DNA of 64,000 nucleotides from Rhodobiaceae bacterium (GTDB lineage Bacteria > Pseudomonadota > Alphaproteobacteria > Parvibaculales > Parvibaculaceae). Positions 10,001-19,250 of this stretch are shown piece after piece (position 1 is the first letter of the stretch; the number at the start of each line of letters is the position of its first letter). The notes beneath the pieces were generated by a model. It was not told the origin of the DNA and did no database searches. It was given only the letters and a program-made list of their open reading frames with translations. The stretch covers positions 62,001-126,000 of the forward strand of contig JAAWWE010000002.1 of NCBI GenBank assembly GCA_021404525.1, given 5' to 3'. A program made the position numbers and the translations under genes.

Positions 10001-10488
10001 GTCGTCTCATCCATCGCCTGTTGGAAACGCTCCCCGACATAAGCGAAGACAAGCGTGAGGCCGCCGCACAACAGTTTCTGGCGAGCGATGGCCTTGCCCT
10101 GTCCGGGGACGAGCAGGCAGAGATCGCAAGCGCGGTTCATGCTGTTCTGGCTGCGCCGTCATTTGCGCCGCTCTTCGGGCCTGGCAGCCGGGCGGAGGTC
10201 TCCCTGGTGGGGGAGGTTGAGAGGGGGGGCGAACGGCTCTTCCTAAGTGGCCAGATTGACCGGCTGCTTGTGACGCCGCAGGAAGTTCTCATTATTGACT
10301 ATAAGACAAACCGTCCGCCGCCTGCCCGCGTAGAGGACGCGAGTCCTGCCTACATCGCTCAAATGGCAGGATATGCAGCGCTCTTGGGCAACCTTTATCC
10401 AGACCGTACGATTCGCGCGGCACTTTTATGGACAGATGGTCCCAATCTCATGGAAATACCCGCAGAAATGCTGGCAAAAGCGCTTTAG
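7036..10488 (+). CDS. addA: ATP-dependent helicase-nuclease AddA
   Basis: AddA (1150 residues) is the UvrD/SF1 helicase and second nuclease of the AddAB end-processing enzyme. Walker A SANAGSGKTHVL lies near residue 29 and is followed by LCLTFTKAAASEM (motif Ia). Walker B is ILVDEAQDTSP (about 413). AVGDEKQSIFSFQGA is motif III and TVHGAKGLEAPIVFLP is motif V. MNEYRRLLYVAMTRAKDRLYVSGY is motif VI. The C-terminal nuclease core is LIIDYKTNRPPP (about 1087). The gene starts on the last base of the addB stop. trxA follows 146 bases later behind its own promoter. Confidence 0.96.
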   Translation: MSTTGTLTIVDTTRRQAAAADPAASVWVSANAGSGKTHVLINRVIRLLLSGTDPERILCLTFTKAAASEMASRLYDRLGEWAVMDEAGLAEKLRELEGVAPDAAKLLGARLLFARAIETPGGLKIQTIHAFCERLLGRFPLEAGVPPHFEILDERTATELMAEARDEILSEIGEEEQAGAQGDVASAFETVSSLVGEYGFDDLFREIVGKRAQLTEQIASAGGVDGVLEKAAALLHVGPEETEDGLIAAAAEVAPLQELREALPLLQAGNKTDVKTATAMAAFLNAPTDMDVLDNYKTAFLKQDGGPKKLTPSIITKKVHEAHPHLLDLLEREQARILELEEQRRAARIVASTHALYVLAAALLERFADLKKQWAVLDYEDLILKSRDLLNLSSAAAWVLYKLDGGLDHILVDEAQDTSPHQWEVIQALAEEFLSGEGARDLTRTIFAVGDEKQSIFSFQGADPAKFAEMKTHFAAKVEGAGKAWNPVDLLLSFRSTREVLSAVDQVFATEETATGLNAEAEPPTHYPFRDLDAGLVEIWPTCVPDEEEEALPWDAPLDYPNAQSPEAKLADRIASTIAHWLATKENLKGEGRPIEARDILILVRRRNVFVEEVIRALKRRDVPVAGTDRMVLTDQIAVMDLMAAAAFALLPEDDLTLATVLKSPLVGLEEDALFDLAHGREGTLWQALTGRKNEKAQYQEAYELLSSWRTRADQMRPYEFFAQLLVADKGRRKLRARLGADVDDPVDEFLSLALGFERTHTPSLQSFLHWVEAGEAEVKREMAEGRDEVRIMTVHGAKGLEAPIVFLPDTCSVPGGQHDPKLIPAGPESEGLLLFPGRKVNDDPVAASARDRLRTEAMNEYRRLLYVAMTRAKDRLYVSGYEGSRESSPDCWYKLIERGLVEDAEEVTAWDGEPVRRIEGEQRRDIKSTAPKAVAAPRSELPGWASRPPPPEPVPARPLAPSKLVEDFNEPTIASPLSQGGADRFKRGRLIHRLLETLPDISEDKREAAAQQFLASDGLALSGDEQAEIASAVHAVLAAPSFAPLFGPGSRAEVSLVGEVERGGERLFLSGQIDRLLVTPQEVLIIDYKTNRPPPARVEDASPAYIAQMAGYAALLGNLYPDRTIRAALLWTDGPNLMEIPAEMLAKAL

Positions 10489-10511
10489 TGTCACGGGCAC
10501 GTGACCATGCC

Positions 10512-10540
10512 TTGACCCTGCAAGTGGGGCTTCCTAGATT
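10512..10540 (+). promoter_or_regulatory. Sigma-70-type promoter of trxA
   Basis: TTGACC at 10512-10517 and TAGATT at 10535-10540 are separated by 17 bases, the ideal spacing for the housekeeping sigma factor. The site lies in the addA-trxA gap about 95 bases before the trxA ATG. It would let trxA be expressed independently of addBA. Confidence 0.6.
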
Positions 10541-10634
10541 CCTCCCAACGACATTTTGAGGCGCAAGGATTCTCCTTGCGGCCCAACCATCATCAACCGG
10601 CAGAAACACCGGGATAAAATGAAAGGCGCAACTC

Positions 10635-10955
10635 ATGGCCACATCAAAAGTAACAGATGACAGCTTTGAAACAGATGTGATCGATGCAAGCCAGCCTGTG
10701 CTGGTGGACTTCTGGGCGGAGTGGTGCGGTCCGTGTAAGCAGATCAGCCCGGCTCTTGAAGAAATCGCAGGCGACCTGGGCGACAAGCTCACCATTGCCA
10801 AGCTCAACATCGACGAAAACCCGAACGTACCAACAAAGTATGGTGTCCGCGGTATTCCAACGCTGATGATTTTCAAAGACGGTCAGGTCGCAGCAACCAA
10901 AGTGGGTGCGCTGCCTAAGGGCAAGATCAAAGAATGGATCGAAAGCGAAATCTAA
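10635..10955 (+). CDS. trxA: Thioredoxin
   Basis: This 106-residue cytosolic thioredoxin keeps protein cysteines reduced. The active site [10 protein letters not shown] (about residues 28-37) is canonical and the cis-proline loop RGIPTL (about 72-77) is intact, with the usual FKDGQ turn after it. A GAAAGGCG ribosome site precedes the ATG. The gene is flanked by a good promoter and a rho-independent terminator, so it is probably monocistronic. Its position directly after addA is common in alphaproteobacteria. Confidence 0.97.
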   Translation: MATSKVTDDSFETDVIDASQPVLVDFWAEWCGPCKQISPALEEIAGDLGDKLTIAKLNIDENPNVPTKYGVRGIPTLMIFKDGQVAATKVGALPKGKIKEWIESEI

Positions 10956-10983
10956 CTCGCTTTAAACTTCCGAAGAATTTGAA

Positions 10984-11014
10984 GCCGGTGCCTTTCGAGG
11001 CGCCGGCTTTTTTT
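10984..11014 (+). terminator. Rho-independent terminator of trxA
   Basis: The arms gccggtgcc (10984-10992) and ggcgccggc (10999-11007) form a 9-bp hairpin with one G-T pair and a 6-base loop, followed by seven Ts (11008-11014). It begins 29 bases after the trxA stop. In the opposite direction no T-run follows the stem, so it probably does not stop folC transcription. Confidence 0.92.
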
Positions 11015-11032
11015 CACAGTGAGTGGAATCCT

Positions 11033-12355
11033 CTAGCTGTGGTCTCTGAGCACGTGGCCCGCGAGATAAAGCGTGCCGCAGATGAGGATGCGCGGCGGTT
11101 CGCCGGTCTCAGCATCTGCATGTCCCACCGCACGGCCGACGGCAGCTTCCAGGCTCTCCATGGGCTGGGCTTCAAGCCCGCCCGCTTGCGCCATGGCGGC
11201 GAGCTCCGCTGCTGGAATGGCCGCGTCTGCCCCCGGTGCTGTCACCGTAAACACCTGACGGGCGAGGCCACCGAAATTGGCAAAAAACGCGCTGGCATCC
11301 TTCGTGTTCTGCATGGCGCAGATGAGGTAAAGCGAGCGCGGCAGCTTGTCATCAAGATCGGCCATGGTGGCAGCGGCAACCCGCCCGCCAGAGGGATTGT
11401 GGCATCCATCAAGCCAGACTTCGGCGCCTTCTCCGGCAGCTGTTATGAGCGGCCCCTGTTTCAACCGCTGCATGCGCGCGGGCCAGGAGACAGAGGCGAG
11501 GCCTTCAGCAATCGCTTCATCGTCAATGTCAAAACCCGCGGCCTGTCGCAACGCCGCAATCGCCATGCTGGCATTTTCAATCTGATGTGCGCCCACAAGA
11601 CCAGGCAGGGGAAGATCTAACAGGCCGTCCGTGTCTTGATAGACAAGCCGTCCCTGTTCTTCATAGGCCGTCCAGTCTTGCCCACCCACAAAGAGTGGTG
11701 CACCCACAAGGGCAGCTTCCCGCTCAATGCGGTCGAACGCCTCGTCAGCTTGGGGGGCGATGATCGCTGGGACATCCCGCTTCAAAATACCGGCCTTTTC
11801 ACCGGCAATTTCATGCAGTGTTTCGCCCAGGAAATGCTGATGGTCGTACCCGATATGCGTGATGAGAGTGATCGCCGGTGTCTCAAACACATTGGTCGCG
11901 TCATAGCGCCCGCCCATGCCGACTTCGAGCAGAAGCGCGTCTGCCGGTGTTCGGGAAAAGGCAAGTAGCGCAGCCACCGTGGTGATCTCAAAATAGGTGA
12001 TGTTCGCGCCATCATTCACCCGTTCGCATTCCTCAAGAATGTCGGCGAGGGCTTTCTCCTCGATGGATTGTCCACCAAGAACAATCCGTTCATGGAAGCT
12101 CACCAGGTGAGGCGAGGAATAGCGATGAACAGTAAGGCCAGCGGCCTCAAGCATTGATTGCAGAAAGGCTGATGTCGAGCCTTTCCCGTTCGTGCCGGCA
12201 ATATGGAAGATCGGCGGAAGTTTCTCTTCCGGGTGGCCAAGCGCCGCTAGCAATCGTTCCGTCCGCTCAAGCGTCAGATCGATCAATTTTGGATGAAGGC
12301 CCATCAGCCTCTCAAGAAGGGTATCGCTCTTGAGGGGGGAGCTGTCCTCGCTCAT
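11033..12355 (-). CDS. folC: Bifunctional folylpolyglutamate/dihydrofolate synthase
   Basis: This 440-residue Mur-ligase-fold enzyme adds glutamate to dihydropteroate and to folates using ATP. The P-loop HIAGTNGKGSTSAFLQSML (about residues 47-65) and the metal and substrate segment THIGYDHQHFLGETL (about 150) are diagnostic. Later LDGCHNPSGG contributes to the C-terminal domain. It is the last gene of the - strand series and lies 9 bases after accD, an alphaproteobacterial neighbourhood seen in many genomes (trpFBA-accD-folC). Its ATG at 12355 is the first codon of the open frame. Confidence 0.95.
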   Translation of the reverse strand: MSEDSSPLKSDTLLERLMGLHPKLIDLTLERTERLLAALGHPEEKLPPIFHIAGTNGKGSTSAFLQSMLEAAGLTVHRYSSPHLVSFHERIVLGGQSIEEKALADILEECERVNDGANITYFEITTVAALLAFSRTPADALLLEVGMGGRYDATNVFETPAITLITHIGYDHQHFLGETLHEIAGEKAGILKRDVPAIIAPQADEAFDRIEREAALVGAPLFVGGQDWTAYEEQGRLVYQDTDGLLDLPLPGLVGAHQIENASMAIAALRQAAGFDIDDEAIAEGLASVSWPARMQRLKQGPLITAAGEGAEVWLDGCHNPSGGRVAAATMADLDDKLPRSLYLICAMQNTKDASAFFANFGGLARQVFTVTAPGADAAIPAAELAAMAQAGGLEAQPMESLEAAVGRAVGHADAETGEPPRILICGTLYLAGHVLRDHS

Positions 12356-12364
12356 GAAGTGTCG

Positions 12365-13276
12365 CTACTCCGCAGCTTGGGGCGGCGTTGGCGCCGCAGG
12401 CAGCTGATAGTCGGACTGCGGGGCTTTTGGCTGATGCATCATCAGACGAACAAGGCGTCCAAGTGTTTCTTTCAACTTGTGGCGATGGACCACCATGTCG
12501 ACCATGCCATGCTCCAGCAGGTATTCCGCGCGCTGAAATCCTTCGGGAAGTTTTTCGCGAATGGTTTGCTCAATGACACGGGGCCCAGAAAAACCGAGAA
12601 GCGCTTTCGGTTCGGCGATATGTACATCGCCGAGCATGGCGTAGGACGCCATTACGCCACCGGTTGTGGGGTCGGTAAGAACCACAAGGAAAGGAAGGCC
12701 CGCATCGCGAAGACGCTGAACACCAACGGTCACCCGCGACATTTGCATGAGCGACAGAATGCCTTCCTGCATCCGTGCGCCACCTGAGGCGGCAACCATG
12801 ATGAAGGCGCATTTCTTGTCGAGGGCAACCTCGATGGATTTAACAATCGCTTCGCCAGCACCCATGCCAAGCGATCCGCCCATAAAGGCAAAGTCCTGCA
12901 CAGCAACGACAACTTCGCTGCCATCAAGGCGACCGACAGCGCCGGTCACGGCATCTTGTTTTCCGGTTTTAGACCGCGCGTCTTTCAGGCGATCTGTATA
13001 TTTCTTCTGATCGCGAAACTTTAGAGGGTCAGAAGGCACCGTCGGCGCTGCAATGGTTTCATATTCGCCGCGGTCAAACAGCAGTTTAAGACGCTCGTCG
13101 GTCTCAAGCTTAATATGGTGATCGCAATTTGGGCAGACATTAAAGGCTGCGACCAGATCACGGTGAAACACCATCTCGCCACAGGAACCGCATTTACGCC
13201 AGAGATTGTCTGGGGTGTCGCGCTTCTTAAAAACGTTCTGGATCTTTGGTCGAACAACACTGTTAATCCAGTTCAT
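12365..13276 (-). CDS. accD: Acetyl-CoA carboxylase carboxyltransferase subunit beta
   Basis: AccD (303 residues) with AccA forms the carboxyltransferase that moves CO2 from biotin to acetyl-CoA, the first step of fatty acid synthesis. An N-terminal zinc ribbon with two Cys pairs (CGSC near 31 and CPNC near 50) is complete. The crotonase-like core shows [19 protein letters not shown] and [10 protein letters not shown], which build the oxyanion hole and CoA site. AGGAGACGCCC precedes the ATG at 13276. The C-terminal tail is rich in proline and alanine, as in other alphaproteobacteria. It is likely co-transcribed with trpA upstream (42-base gap) and folC. Confidence 0.96.
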   Translation of the reverse strand: MNWINSVVRPKIQNVFKKRDTPDNLWRKCGSCGEMVFHRDLVAAFNVCPNCDHHIKLETDERLKLLFDRGEYETIAAPTVPSDPLKFRDQKKYTDRLKDARSKTGKQDAVTGAVGRLDGSEVVVAVQDFAFMGGSLGMGAGEAIVKSIEVALDKKCAFIMVAASGGARMQEGILSLMQMSRVTVGVQRLRDAGLPFLVVLTDPTTGGVMASYAMLGDVHIAEPKALLGFSGPRVIEQTIREKLPEGFQRAEYLLEHGMVDMVVHRHKLKETLGRLVRLMMHQPKAPQSDYQLPAAPTPPQAAE

Positions 13277-13318
13277 GGGCGTCTCCTATGGCGGTGCGTC
13301 AAAGCAGGACGCGGCCGA

Positions 13319-14161
13319 TCAGTCAGCTGCTGGTGTCTTACGGGCGCTTCGGACGCCATCAGCCAGCGATTTCACAAATTCTAACACACGAGGTACGAGC
13401 TCCGCAGTGGGGCGCCCGTTCTCATCCAAATTGTCCTTAACGCAATCGACAATGGCCGACCCAACGACCGCACCGTCAGCATGAATGGCAATTGCGGCAG
13501 CATTTTGCGGTGTTTTGATGCCAAAGCCGACAGCGACCGGCAGGTCTGTTTCTGCTTTGATCCGCGCAACAGCAGCTGACACGTCCGTTGTATTGGCCGC
13601 CGCCGCCCCGGTAATGCCCTTGACCGAAACATAGTAAACAAACCCACTCGTATTTTTGAGCACAGCAGGAAGCCGGTGTTCATCTGTTGTAGGGGTTGCG
13701 AGCCGGATGAAATTGAGACCAGCTTCAAGGGCTGGCAGACACATTTCTTCATCTTCTTCTGCCGGCAGATCCACAATGATGAAACCGTCGACACCGGCTG
13801 TCTTGGCGTCCGACAGAAACTTCTCAACCCCATAGTGATAGACAGGATTGTAGTAGCCCATCAAAACGATCGGCGTTGTATTGTCGTCTGCGCGGAACTG
13901 GCGAACCAGATCGAGCGTTTTCTTCATCGTCTGGCCTGCTTCAAGCGCGCGCAGGTAAGAGGCCTGAATGGGCGGTCCTTCGGCCATCGGGTCTGTAAAA
14001 GGCATGCCGATCTCAATCAGATCAGTTCCCACGCCGGGCAATCCCTTGATGATGTCGAGCGAGGTCTCCAGGTTCGGATCACCTGCCGTCACAAAAGCGA
14101 CGAAAGCGGCACGACCCTCTTTTTTGAGCTCAGCGAAACGTGTGTCGATACGGGTGGTCAT
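13319..14161 (-). CDS. trpA: Tryptophan synthase alpha subunit
   Basis: TrpA (280 residues) cleaves indole-3-glycerol phosphate to indole, which is channelled to TrpB. The TIM-barrel active site is intact: [19 protein letters not shown] (catalytic Glu about 51) and the second acid in [22 protein letters not shown] is the phosphate loop. The ATG overlaps the trpB stop by four bases, as expected for subunits made in equal amounts. Confidence 0.97.
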   Translation of the reverse strand: MTTRIDTRFAELKKEGRAAFVAFVTAGDPNLETSLDIIKGLPGVGTDLIEIGMPFTDPMAEGPPIQASYLRALEAGQTMKKTLDLVRQFRADDNTTPIVLMGYYNPVYHYGVEKFLSDAKTAGVDGFIIVDLPAEEDEEMCLPALEAGLNFIRLATPTTDEHRLPAVLKNTSGFVYYVSVKGITGAAAANTTDVSAAVARIKAETDLPVAVGFGIKTPQNAAAIAIHADGAVVGSAIVDCVKDNLDENGRPTAELVPRVLEFVKSLADGVRSARKTPAAD

Positions 14162-15384
14162 GTGAGCTTCACCCCAAGATGTTCAGCGACGGAGAAGACA
14201 TCCTTGTCACCCCGGCCGCACATATTCATCACCAGCAGATGATCTTTTGGCAGATCAGGTGCAATTTCCAGAACATGAGCGAGTGCGTGCGAAGGCTCAA
14301 GGGCAGGAATAATGCCTTCAAGTTTCGTACAGAGTTGAAAAGCATCAAGCGCTTGTCTGTCAGTCGCGTTCACATATTGCACGCGCCCTGTTTCTTTAAG
14401 CCACGCATGTTCCGGTCCGATGCCCGGATAGTCGAGCCCTGCAGAGATCGAATGACCCTCTTCAATTTGCCCATCCTCATCCTGCAGCAGATAAGTCCGA
14501 TTGCCATGCAGCACGCCGGCCGATCCTCCGGCCAGTGACGCAGAATGCTCTCCTGTTTCGAGGCCATGGCCACCGGCTTCAACGCCAATGATATTGACGC
14601 TCTTATCATCAAGGAACGGGTGGAAAAGTCCCATCGCGTTGGAACCGCCGCCGATGCAGGCAACGAGACTATCCGGCAGTCGTCCTTCGCGTTCTTCCAT
14701 TTGCTCTTTGGTCTCGCGCCCAATCACAGACTGGAAATCGCGCACGAGCTGCGGGTAGGGATGAGGGCCTGCAACGGTACCGATAATGTAAAAGGTCTCA
14801 TCCACATTCGTGACCCAGTCCCGCAGCGCTTCATTCATCGCGTCTTTCAGCGTGCCTGCGCCGGATGTCACTGGCACAACTTCCGCACCAAGCAGTTTCA
14901 TGCGGAACACGTTTGGCGCCTGACGTTCAATGTCTTTGGCACCCATATAGACAACGCATGGAAGACCAAAGCGGGCGGCGACGGTTGCCGTGGCGACACC
15001 GTGTTGTCCAGCACCTGTCTCGGCAATGATCCGGGTCTTGCCCATACGGCGTGCGAGCTGGATCTGCCCAAGGCAGTTATTGATCTTGTGGCTGCCTGTA
15101 TGGTTCAGCTCATCGCGTTTGAAATAGATTTTCGCCCCGCCGCAATGTTCCGTAAGCCGCTCGGCAAAATAGAGCGGGCTCGGACGGCCGGTATAGTGTT
15201 TGGCAAGATCGTCCAGCTCTGCATAAAAGGCGGGGTCCTGCTGTGCAGATTTGTAATTCTGCTCCAGATCAAGGATGAGTGGCATCAGTGTTTCGGCAAC
15301 AAAGCGTCCGCCGAAAATGCCGAAATGGCCATTCTCGTCCGGCCCGGTCCGATAGGAGTTCAATTCCTGTTGGCGTTCTGACAC
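14158..15384 (-). CDS. trpB: Tryptophan synthase beta subunit
   Basis: TrpB (408 residues) condenses indole with serine using pyridoxal phosphate. The PLP lysine is in [10 protein letters not shown] (about residue 99). [14 protein letters not shown] and the glycine-rich phosphate loop [10 protein letters not shown] (about 244) are present. The start is GTG at 15384 behind GAGGTGACTG. It lies between trpF and trpA in the same order used across alphaproteobacteria, with no trpE, trpD or trpC nearby, so the pathway is split across the genome. Confidence 0.97.
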   Translation of the reverse strand: MSERQQELNSYRTGPDENGHFGIFGGRFVAETLMPLILDLEQNYKSAQQDPAFYAELDDLAKHYTGRPSPLYFAERLTEHCGGAKIYFKRDELNHTGSHKINNCLGQIQLARRMGKTRIIAETGAGQHGVATATVAARFGLPCVVYMGAKDIERQAPNVFRMKLLGAEVVPVTSGAGTLKDAMNEALRDWVTNVDETFYIIGTVAGPHPYPQLVRDFQSVIGRETKEQMEEREGRLPDSLVACIGGGSNAMGLFHPFLDDKSVNIIGVEAGGHGLETGEHSASLAGGSAGVLHGNRTYLLQDEDGQIEEGHSISAGLDYPGIGPEHAWLKETGRVQYVNATDRQALDAFQLCTKLEGIIPALEPSHALAHVLEIAPDLPKDHLLVMNMCGRGDKDVFSVAEHLGVKLT

Positions 15385-15412
15385 CAGTCACCTCATTCAG
15401 CTGCAAGTGCGC

Positions 15413-16066
15413 TTAGGCACGCTGCGCTGCTTTCACAAATGCGCGGATCAGCGCTTCATTCTTCTGGCCCGGTGCGTCTTCCACGCCGGACGATACATCC
15501 ACCATGTGCGCCCCAGTCTTCGCGACAGCGTCGGCCACATTGTCAGGTGTGAGCCCGCCAGACAGCATCCAGGGAAGCTTTGGATCAGCGTCTGCGATCA
15601 ACGACCAGTCGAAAGAGATCGCGTTACCACCGGGCAGCGCATTTGCCATAGATTTAGGTGGTTTGGCGTCAAACAGCAACAAATCTGCCACTTTTTCGTA
15701 AATTTCGGCTGCCGCTACGTCAGCGGCGTCGGCAACGGAAATGACCTTCATAGCCGGAAGCCCCGTGCGGGTTTTGATGGCGACGACCCGCTCCGGCGTT
15801 TCGCTCCCGTGCAGCTGCAAAAGGTCGGGTTTCACGTGCGCAGCGACTTCGTCGAGAAGCGCATCGTCCGGGTTCACCAGGACGGCGACGGCCTGGACGG
15901 TGTCAGGCAGAAGCGCCCGTAAATCCGCCGCTTGGGTCACGGTGACGTTCCGGGGGCTGCGCTCATAGAACATGAAGCCGATATGTGTGGCTCCAGCACC
16001 GACAGCGACATCAACCATTTCAGGCGTCGACAGACCGCAGATTTTGACGGCAATGGAACCAGGCAT
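15413..16066 (-). CDS. trpF: Phosphoribosylanthranilate isomerase
   Basis: TrpF (217 residues) performs the Amadori rearrangement of phosphoribosylanthranilate. The opening VKICGLSTPE (catalytic Cys about residue 10), the LLQLHGSE strand and the late LSGGLTPDNV phosphate site with its following DVSSGVE are characteristic. A general acid Asp is seen in LLLFDAKPP. The gene starts only 3 bases after the pyrF stop, suggesting translational coupling between a pyrimidine and a tryptophan gene, an arrangement found in other alphaproteobacteria. Confidence 0.95.
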   Translation of the reverse strand: MPGSIAVKICGLSTPEMVDVAVGAGATHIGFMFYERSPRNVTVTQAADLRALLPDTVQAVAVLVNPDDALLDEVAAHVKPDLLQLHGSETPERVVAIKTRTGLPAMKVISVADAADVAAAEIYEKVADLLLFDAKPPKSMANALPGGNAISFDWSLIADADPKLPWMLSGGLTPDNVADAVAKTGAHMVDVSSGVEDAPGQKNEALIRAFVKAAQRA

Positions 16067-16069
16067 GGT

Positions 16070-16786
16070 TCAGGCTGCCTGGGCCAAATCCGCGGCAATC
16101 GCCCGGGCGGCGGCAGCGGGATTATCGGCTTTAATAATGGGGCGGCTGATCACCAGAATGTCCGCGCCCCGCGCAAGGGCGTCCTGTGGCGTCATGATGC
16201 GCTTCTGGTCGCCTGCGTCAGCCCCTGCAGGGCGAATGCCCGGCACGATAAGCTTAAAATCGGGCCCACATTCAGCGCGCAGTGCTTCGATTTCCATAGG
16301 ACTGCAGACCACCCCGTCGAGACCTGCTGCCTGCGCATTGCTGGCCAGACGCAGAACTTGGTCTTGGGCGGTGCCTGAGACGCCCATGGCATGCAGGTCC
16401 GCATCATCAAGGCTTGTGAGCACAGTGACGCCAATGACCCACGGGCGCGCGCCTTTTGTCTCTTTGGCGGCTTCGGCGGCTGCCTGCATCATCGCAACAC
16501 CGCCGCTGGCATGCACATTGATGATTGCTGGGTTCAGTTGACAGGCAGAGCGAATGCCGCCCGCAACGGTATTGGGAATGTCGTGGAGCTTGAGATCGAG
16601 AAAGATCGGAATGCCCGTCTCCGCGACGGCGCGATACCCGTCCTGACCGAAGGCATAGAAGAACTCGAGGCCGATTTTCAGGCCGCCAATCTCAGGGGCA
16701 AGCTGGCGCGCAAGCGCCTCCGCTTCTGCCCGATCATTCGTATCAAGGCCAGAAAAGATGGGGTTTTTGAAGGACGTTTTGCTCAT
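16070..16786 (-). CDS. pyrF: Orotidine 5'-phosphate decarboxylase
   Basis: PyrF (238 residues) makes UMP. The catalytic tetrad motif LDLKLHDIPNTV (about residues 62-73) holds the Asp-x-Lys-x-x-Asp signature. GLKIGLEFFYAFG near 35 and the phosphate-binding VPGIRP (about 188) are also present. It is preceded by an intergenic gap of 61 bases and lapA, and followed immediately by trpF. No anomaly is seen. Confidence 0.96.
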   Translation of the reverse strand: MSKTSFKNPIFSGLDTNDRAEAEALARQLAPEIGGLKIGLEFFYAFGQDGYRAVAETGIPIFLDLKLHDIPNTVAGGIRSACQLNPAIINVHASGGVAMMQAAAEAAKETKGARPWVIGVTVLTSLDDADLHAMGVSGTAQDQVLRLASNAQAAGLDGVVCSPMEIEALRAECGPDFKLIVPGIRPAGADAGDQKRIMTPQDALARGADILVISRPIIKADNPAAAARAIAADLAQAA

Positions 16787-16847
16787 GATCCGCTCCGTTT
16801 GGCGGGTTATAGAGCATTTTCATCCAAAGCACCAAGCAGGAGCGAGG

Positions 16848-17177
16848 TTATGGACGGTCGGGAACATCGGCTGAGGGAACCGGCAGGTTTTCAGACGATT
16901 CAACGATTTCGTCGGACAATCGTTTCACATCGCGCCGCCCCTGGCGGGCCTCTTTGCGCCATTTGCTCTGACGCGTCCAGGTTGCTGCGCCGCCAAGGAG
17001 CAATCCAGCCAAAACACTCAGAAAAATCACCAAGATCAGAGGTAGCTGAAGCGCCAGCGCCGGTGTTTCAGGTGTGAACGGGTCGAGGCTGAACAGCACA
17101 TCATGCCGGTTGGCGAGCGCCAGATAGAGCGAAATTCCTGCAATCGGAATGAGGAGTAGCCAGCGAAGGATGCGCAT
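16848..17177 (-). CDS. lapA: LapA-domain (DUF1049) inner-membrane protein
   Basis: This 109-residue protein has two hydrophobic helices: one near residues 5-22 and one near 45-66 ending in the glycine-rich LAGLLLGGAAT. A basic, helical cytosolic tail follows. This is the architecture of LapA/YciS, which in E. coli works with LapB in controlling lipopolysaccharide assembly. Only the membrane protein is seen here; no LapB is adjacent. In alphaproteobacteria LapA-type genes often sit near ihfB, as here, which supports the call. Function in this organism is inferred from family only. Confidence 0.75.
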   Translation of the reverse strand: MRILRWLLLIPIAGISLYLALANRHDVLFSLDPFTPETPALALQLPLILVIFLSVLAGLLLGGAATWTRQSKWRKEARQGRRDVKRLSDEIVESSENLPVPSADVPDRP

Positions 17178-17188
17178 GTGTATGTCCG

Positions 17189-17680
17189 TTACTCAGCCGC
17201 CTGAGCGCGCTGCGTGCTGGGTAGCCGACCATTGATCACATAGTCGAGGATCTGAACCACCTGGGATGGTTCCTCCGCGACAGCCATTGCAGCACCGTCC
17301 ACTTCCTTCAGCGGGTGGGTCAGGCTTGGATCATGCAGGGTGATGATGGATTTCCCAAGCGCTGCGGCATAACCCGCATCAAATGCCGCATTCCACTGTT
17401 TGTACTGGTCGCCAAAGCGCACCACCACAATGTCAGCATCTTCGATCAGAGCGCGGGTGCGGATTGCGTTTACCTTTGCACCCTTATTGTCTTTCCAGAA
17501 TGCCTGCTCTTCTGCGCCGAGGATGTTGACCCCGCAATCATCGCTGGATGCATGATCAGTCACCGGAGCGACGAGGCTGACGGGCAAGCCAAGCTCTTGT
17601 ACGCCCTTCGCAATCTGTTCACGCCAATCCGTGTGAATTTCGCCGGAGAGGTAAACGGTCCATGTGCGTGTCGTGGTCAT
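17189..17680 (-). CDS. YtoQ family protein
   Basis: This 163-residue soluble protein matches the YtoQ family, which has a nucleoside 2-deoxyribosyltransferase-like fold and no established function. Recognisable features are the YLSGEIHTDWR opening, the central VNAIRTRALIEDADIVVVRFG, and QWNAAFDAGYAAALGK. The open frame extends 30 codons further upstream, but the ATG at 17680 has a GGAG ribosome site six to seven bases away and begins at the family's usual N-terminus. It lies between ihfB and lapA on the same strand, 11 bases from lapA. Confidence 0.8.
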   Translation of the reverse strand: MTTTRTWTVYLSGEIHTDWREQIAKGVQELGLPVSLVAPVTDHASSDDCGVNILGAEEQAFWKDNKGAKVNAIRTRALIEDADIVVVRFGDQYKQWNAAFDAGYAAALGKSIITLHDPSLTHPLKEVDGAAMAVAEEPSQVVQILDYVINGRLPSTQRAQAAE

Positions 17681-17788
17681 AAGGGGCTCCTGCAGGTAGC
17701 GGCGTCCGTTCCAAGGTTCGCCAATAGATATAGTGAAGCTTGGACGGCCGAAACAGTCCAAATGCATCAATTGCCAGGCGTTGGCGCT

Positions 17789-18124
17789 CTAGTCTGAGCT
17801 TGAAACAGGATCGCTTTGGACAGGCGCCACAGGTGTTTCCGCCTCTGGCTTATTCAGCCGGTCGCGCAATTCCTTGCCCGTCTTAAAAAACGGCACGAAT
17901 TTCTCTGCGACTTCAACGGGTTGGCCAGTCCGTGGGTTCCGGCCCACACGGGCGGGGCGGCTTTTCACTGAGAAAGCACCAAATCCCCGAAGTTCGACCC
18001 GGTCGCCGCGCGCAAGTGCCTCGCCGATTTCATCGAAGATTGTAGAAACGATCCGTTCAACGTCGCGCTGATAGAGATGTGGATTAGCTTGGGCGAGCTT
18101 GGCGACAAGTTCGGATTTGATCAT
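17789..18124 (-). CDS. ihfB: Integration host factor subunit beta
   Basis: IhfB (111 residues) is half of the DNA-bending IHF dimer. IHF is also a usual helper of sigma-54 promoters, which matters for the island in this window. The family core [11 protein letters not shown], the [15 protein letters not shown] segment and the DNA-inserting arm with [14 protein letters not shown] (about 60-73) are intact. I place the start at the ATG at 18124; 12 extra in-frame codons upstream would give an atypical N-terminus. The C-terminal tail after residue 92 is longer than in E. coli, as in other alphaproteobacteria. Confidence 0.93.
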   Translation of the reverse strand: MIKSELVAKLAQANPHLYQRDVERIVSTIFDEIGEALARGDRVELRGFGAFSVKSRPARVGRNPRTGQPVEVAEKFVPFFKTGKELRDRLNKPEAETPVAPVQSDPVSSSD

Positions 18125-18249
18125 GGCCCATCGCCCCTTCTGGCCTTGAGAACACCCCATTTGAGCGCTCTGTTTTTAGCCTCCGTGAAACGGGAGACCG
18201 GCCTGCTACACCCCAGATTGAGCCAGTGCGCGTAAACACTGACGTCTCT

Positions 18250-19194
18250 TTAACGGCGGTCAGGTTGCCAAACGCTGACCAGTCCGTCAAGCGTAAGTCC
18301 CTTTGCTGCAAGAGTTTTTTCGCTTACAGAGGAGAGAACTGAGACAATGAAACTGGCCGTCGCGTCGCTTGAAATAAGCCCGAGGCCGCTCTCGTCATAA
18401 ACCACCCATTCTTCCGTTGGGAGTTCCTGGTCGACTTCATGTTCGTCAAAGAGCCAGTTGCGAGCAGCCTCTTCACCGCCAATAGCATCCACAAGTCCGT
18501 TCTCGAGCGCTTGGAAGCCAGTATAGATGCGGCCATCGCTCAATGTGCGGGCATTTTCTTCCTCGAGGCCACGTCGGTCGACGACGAGATCCAGAAACCA
18601 GTCATAGGAGGCATCAACCATCGCCTGGGTGGATTCAATCGCCTCTTTGGGCGGGTCTTGATAGGGGTTCGGTTGGGCTTTCAGGTCCCCTGAACGCACA
18701 TAGTCCACATCCACACCAATGGTCTCCATGAGGCCTGTGAGTTGTGTCAGTTGGAAGAAAACCCCGATGGACCCTGTAATTGTATTGCCGCGAGAGACAA
18801 TGTGATCGGCGCTAAGAGCTGCGATATAGCCACCAGAGGCGGCCACCGTCCCAAGCACAGCGACCACAGGCTTGGTCTCCGACACTTCCCGAACAGTCTC
18901 AAAGAGAGCCTCTGATCCTGTCGTCGTACCGCCAGGACTATCGATATAGAGCATCAGGGCTTTGACGCTGTCATCTTCGCCGATCTCGCGAATAAGCTGC
19001 TGCTGGGCGCGGTCATCGACAATGATGCCGCTCACCGTGACACGGGCAACATGGTCGCCGACAGGGCTTAGCCCCGAGCTTGGCAGAAAAGCGATAATCG
19101 CGAGGCCAAGGGCAACGAGCGCGGCAATGCGCCAAAGAGAAAGGCGGCGCTTGAGGCGCCGCCTGTCAATAATGGTTTCGATGTCGAGTGACAT
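18250..19194 (-). CDS. sppA: Signal peptide peptidase SppA (S49 family)
   Basis: This 314-residue inner-membrane serine protease degrades cleaved signal peptides. A basic N-terminus (DRRRLKRRLS) precedes one membrane helix (about residues 22-40). The catalytic Ser lies in VAASGGYIAA and the Lys in SGDLKAQPNPY, the Ser-Lys dyad of the short, Bacillus-type SppA. TGSIGVFFQ is the conserved strand next to the active site. The gene lies between rpsA and ihfB in the same direction. GGAGAG precedes the ATG. Its length is that of the half-size family, not the double-domain E. coli enzyme. Confidence 0.93.
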   Translation of the reverse strand: MSLDIETIIDRRRLKRRLSLWRIAALVALGLAIIAFLPSSGLSPVGDHVARVTVSGIIVDDRAQQQLIREIGEDDSVKALMLYIDSPGGTTTGSEALFETVREVSETKPVVAVLGTVAASGGYIAALSADHIVSRGNTITGSIGVFFQLTQLTGLMETIGVDVDYVRSGDLKAQPNPYQDPPKEAIESTQAMVDASYDWFLDLVVDRRGLEEENARTLSDGRIYTGFQALENGLVDAIGGEEAARNWLFDEHEVDQELPTEEWVVYDESGLGLISSDATASFIVSVLSSVSEKTLAAKGLTLDGLVSVWQPDRR

Positions 19195-19250
19195 GAAAAT
19201 CTCTCCAGACAGACGGGAACTAAGTTGTCCCCATCATATCTGGATCGGAT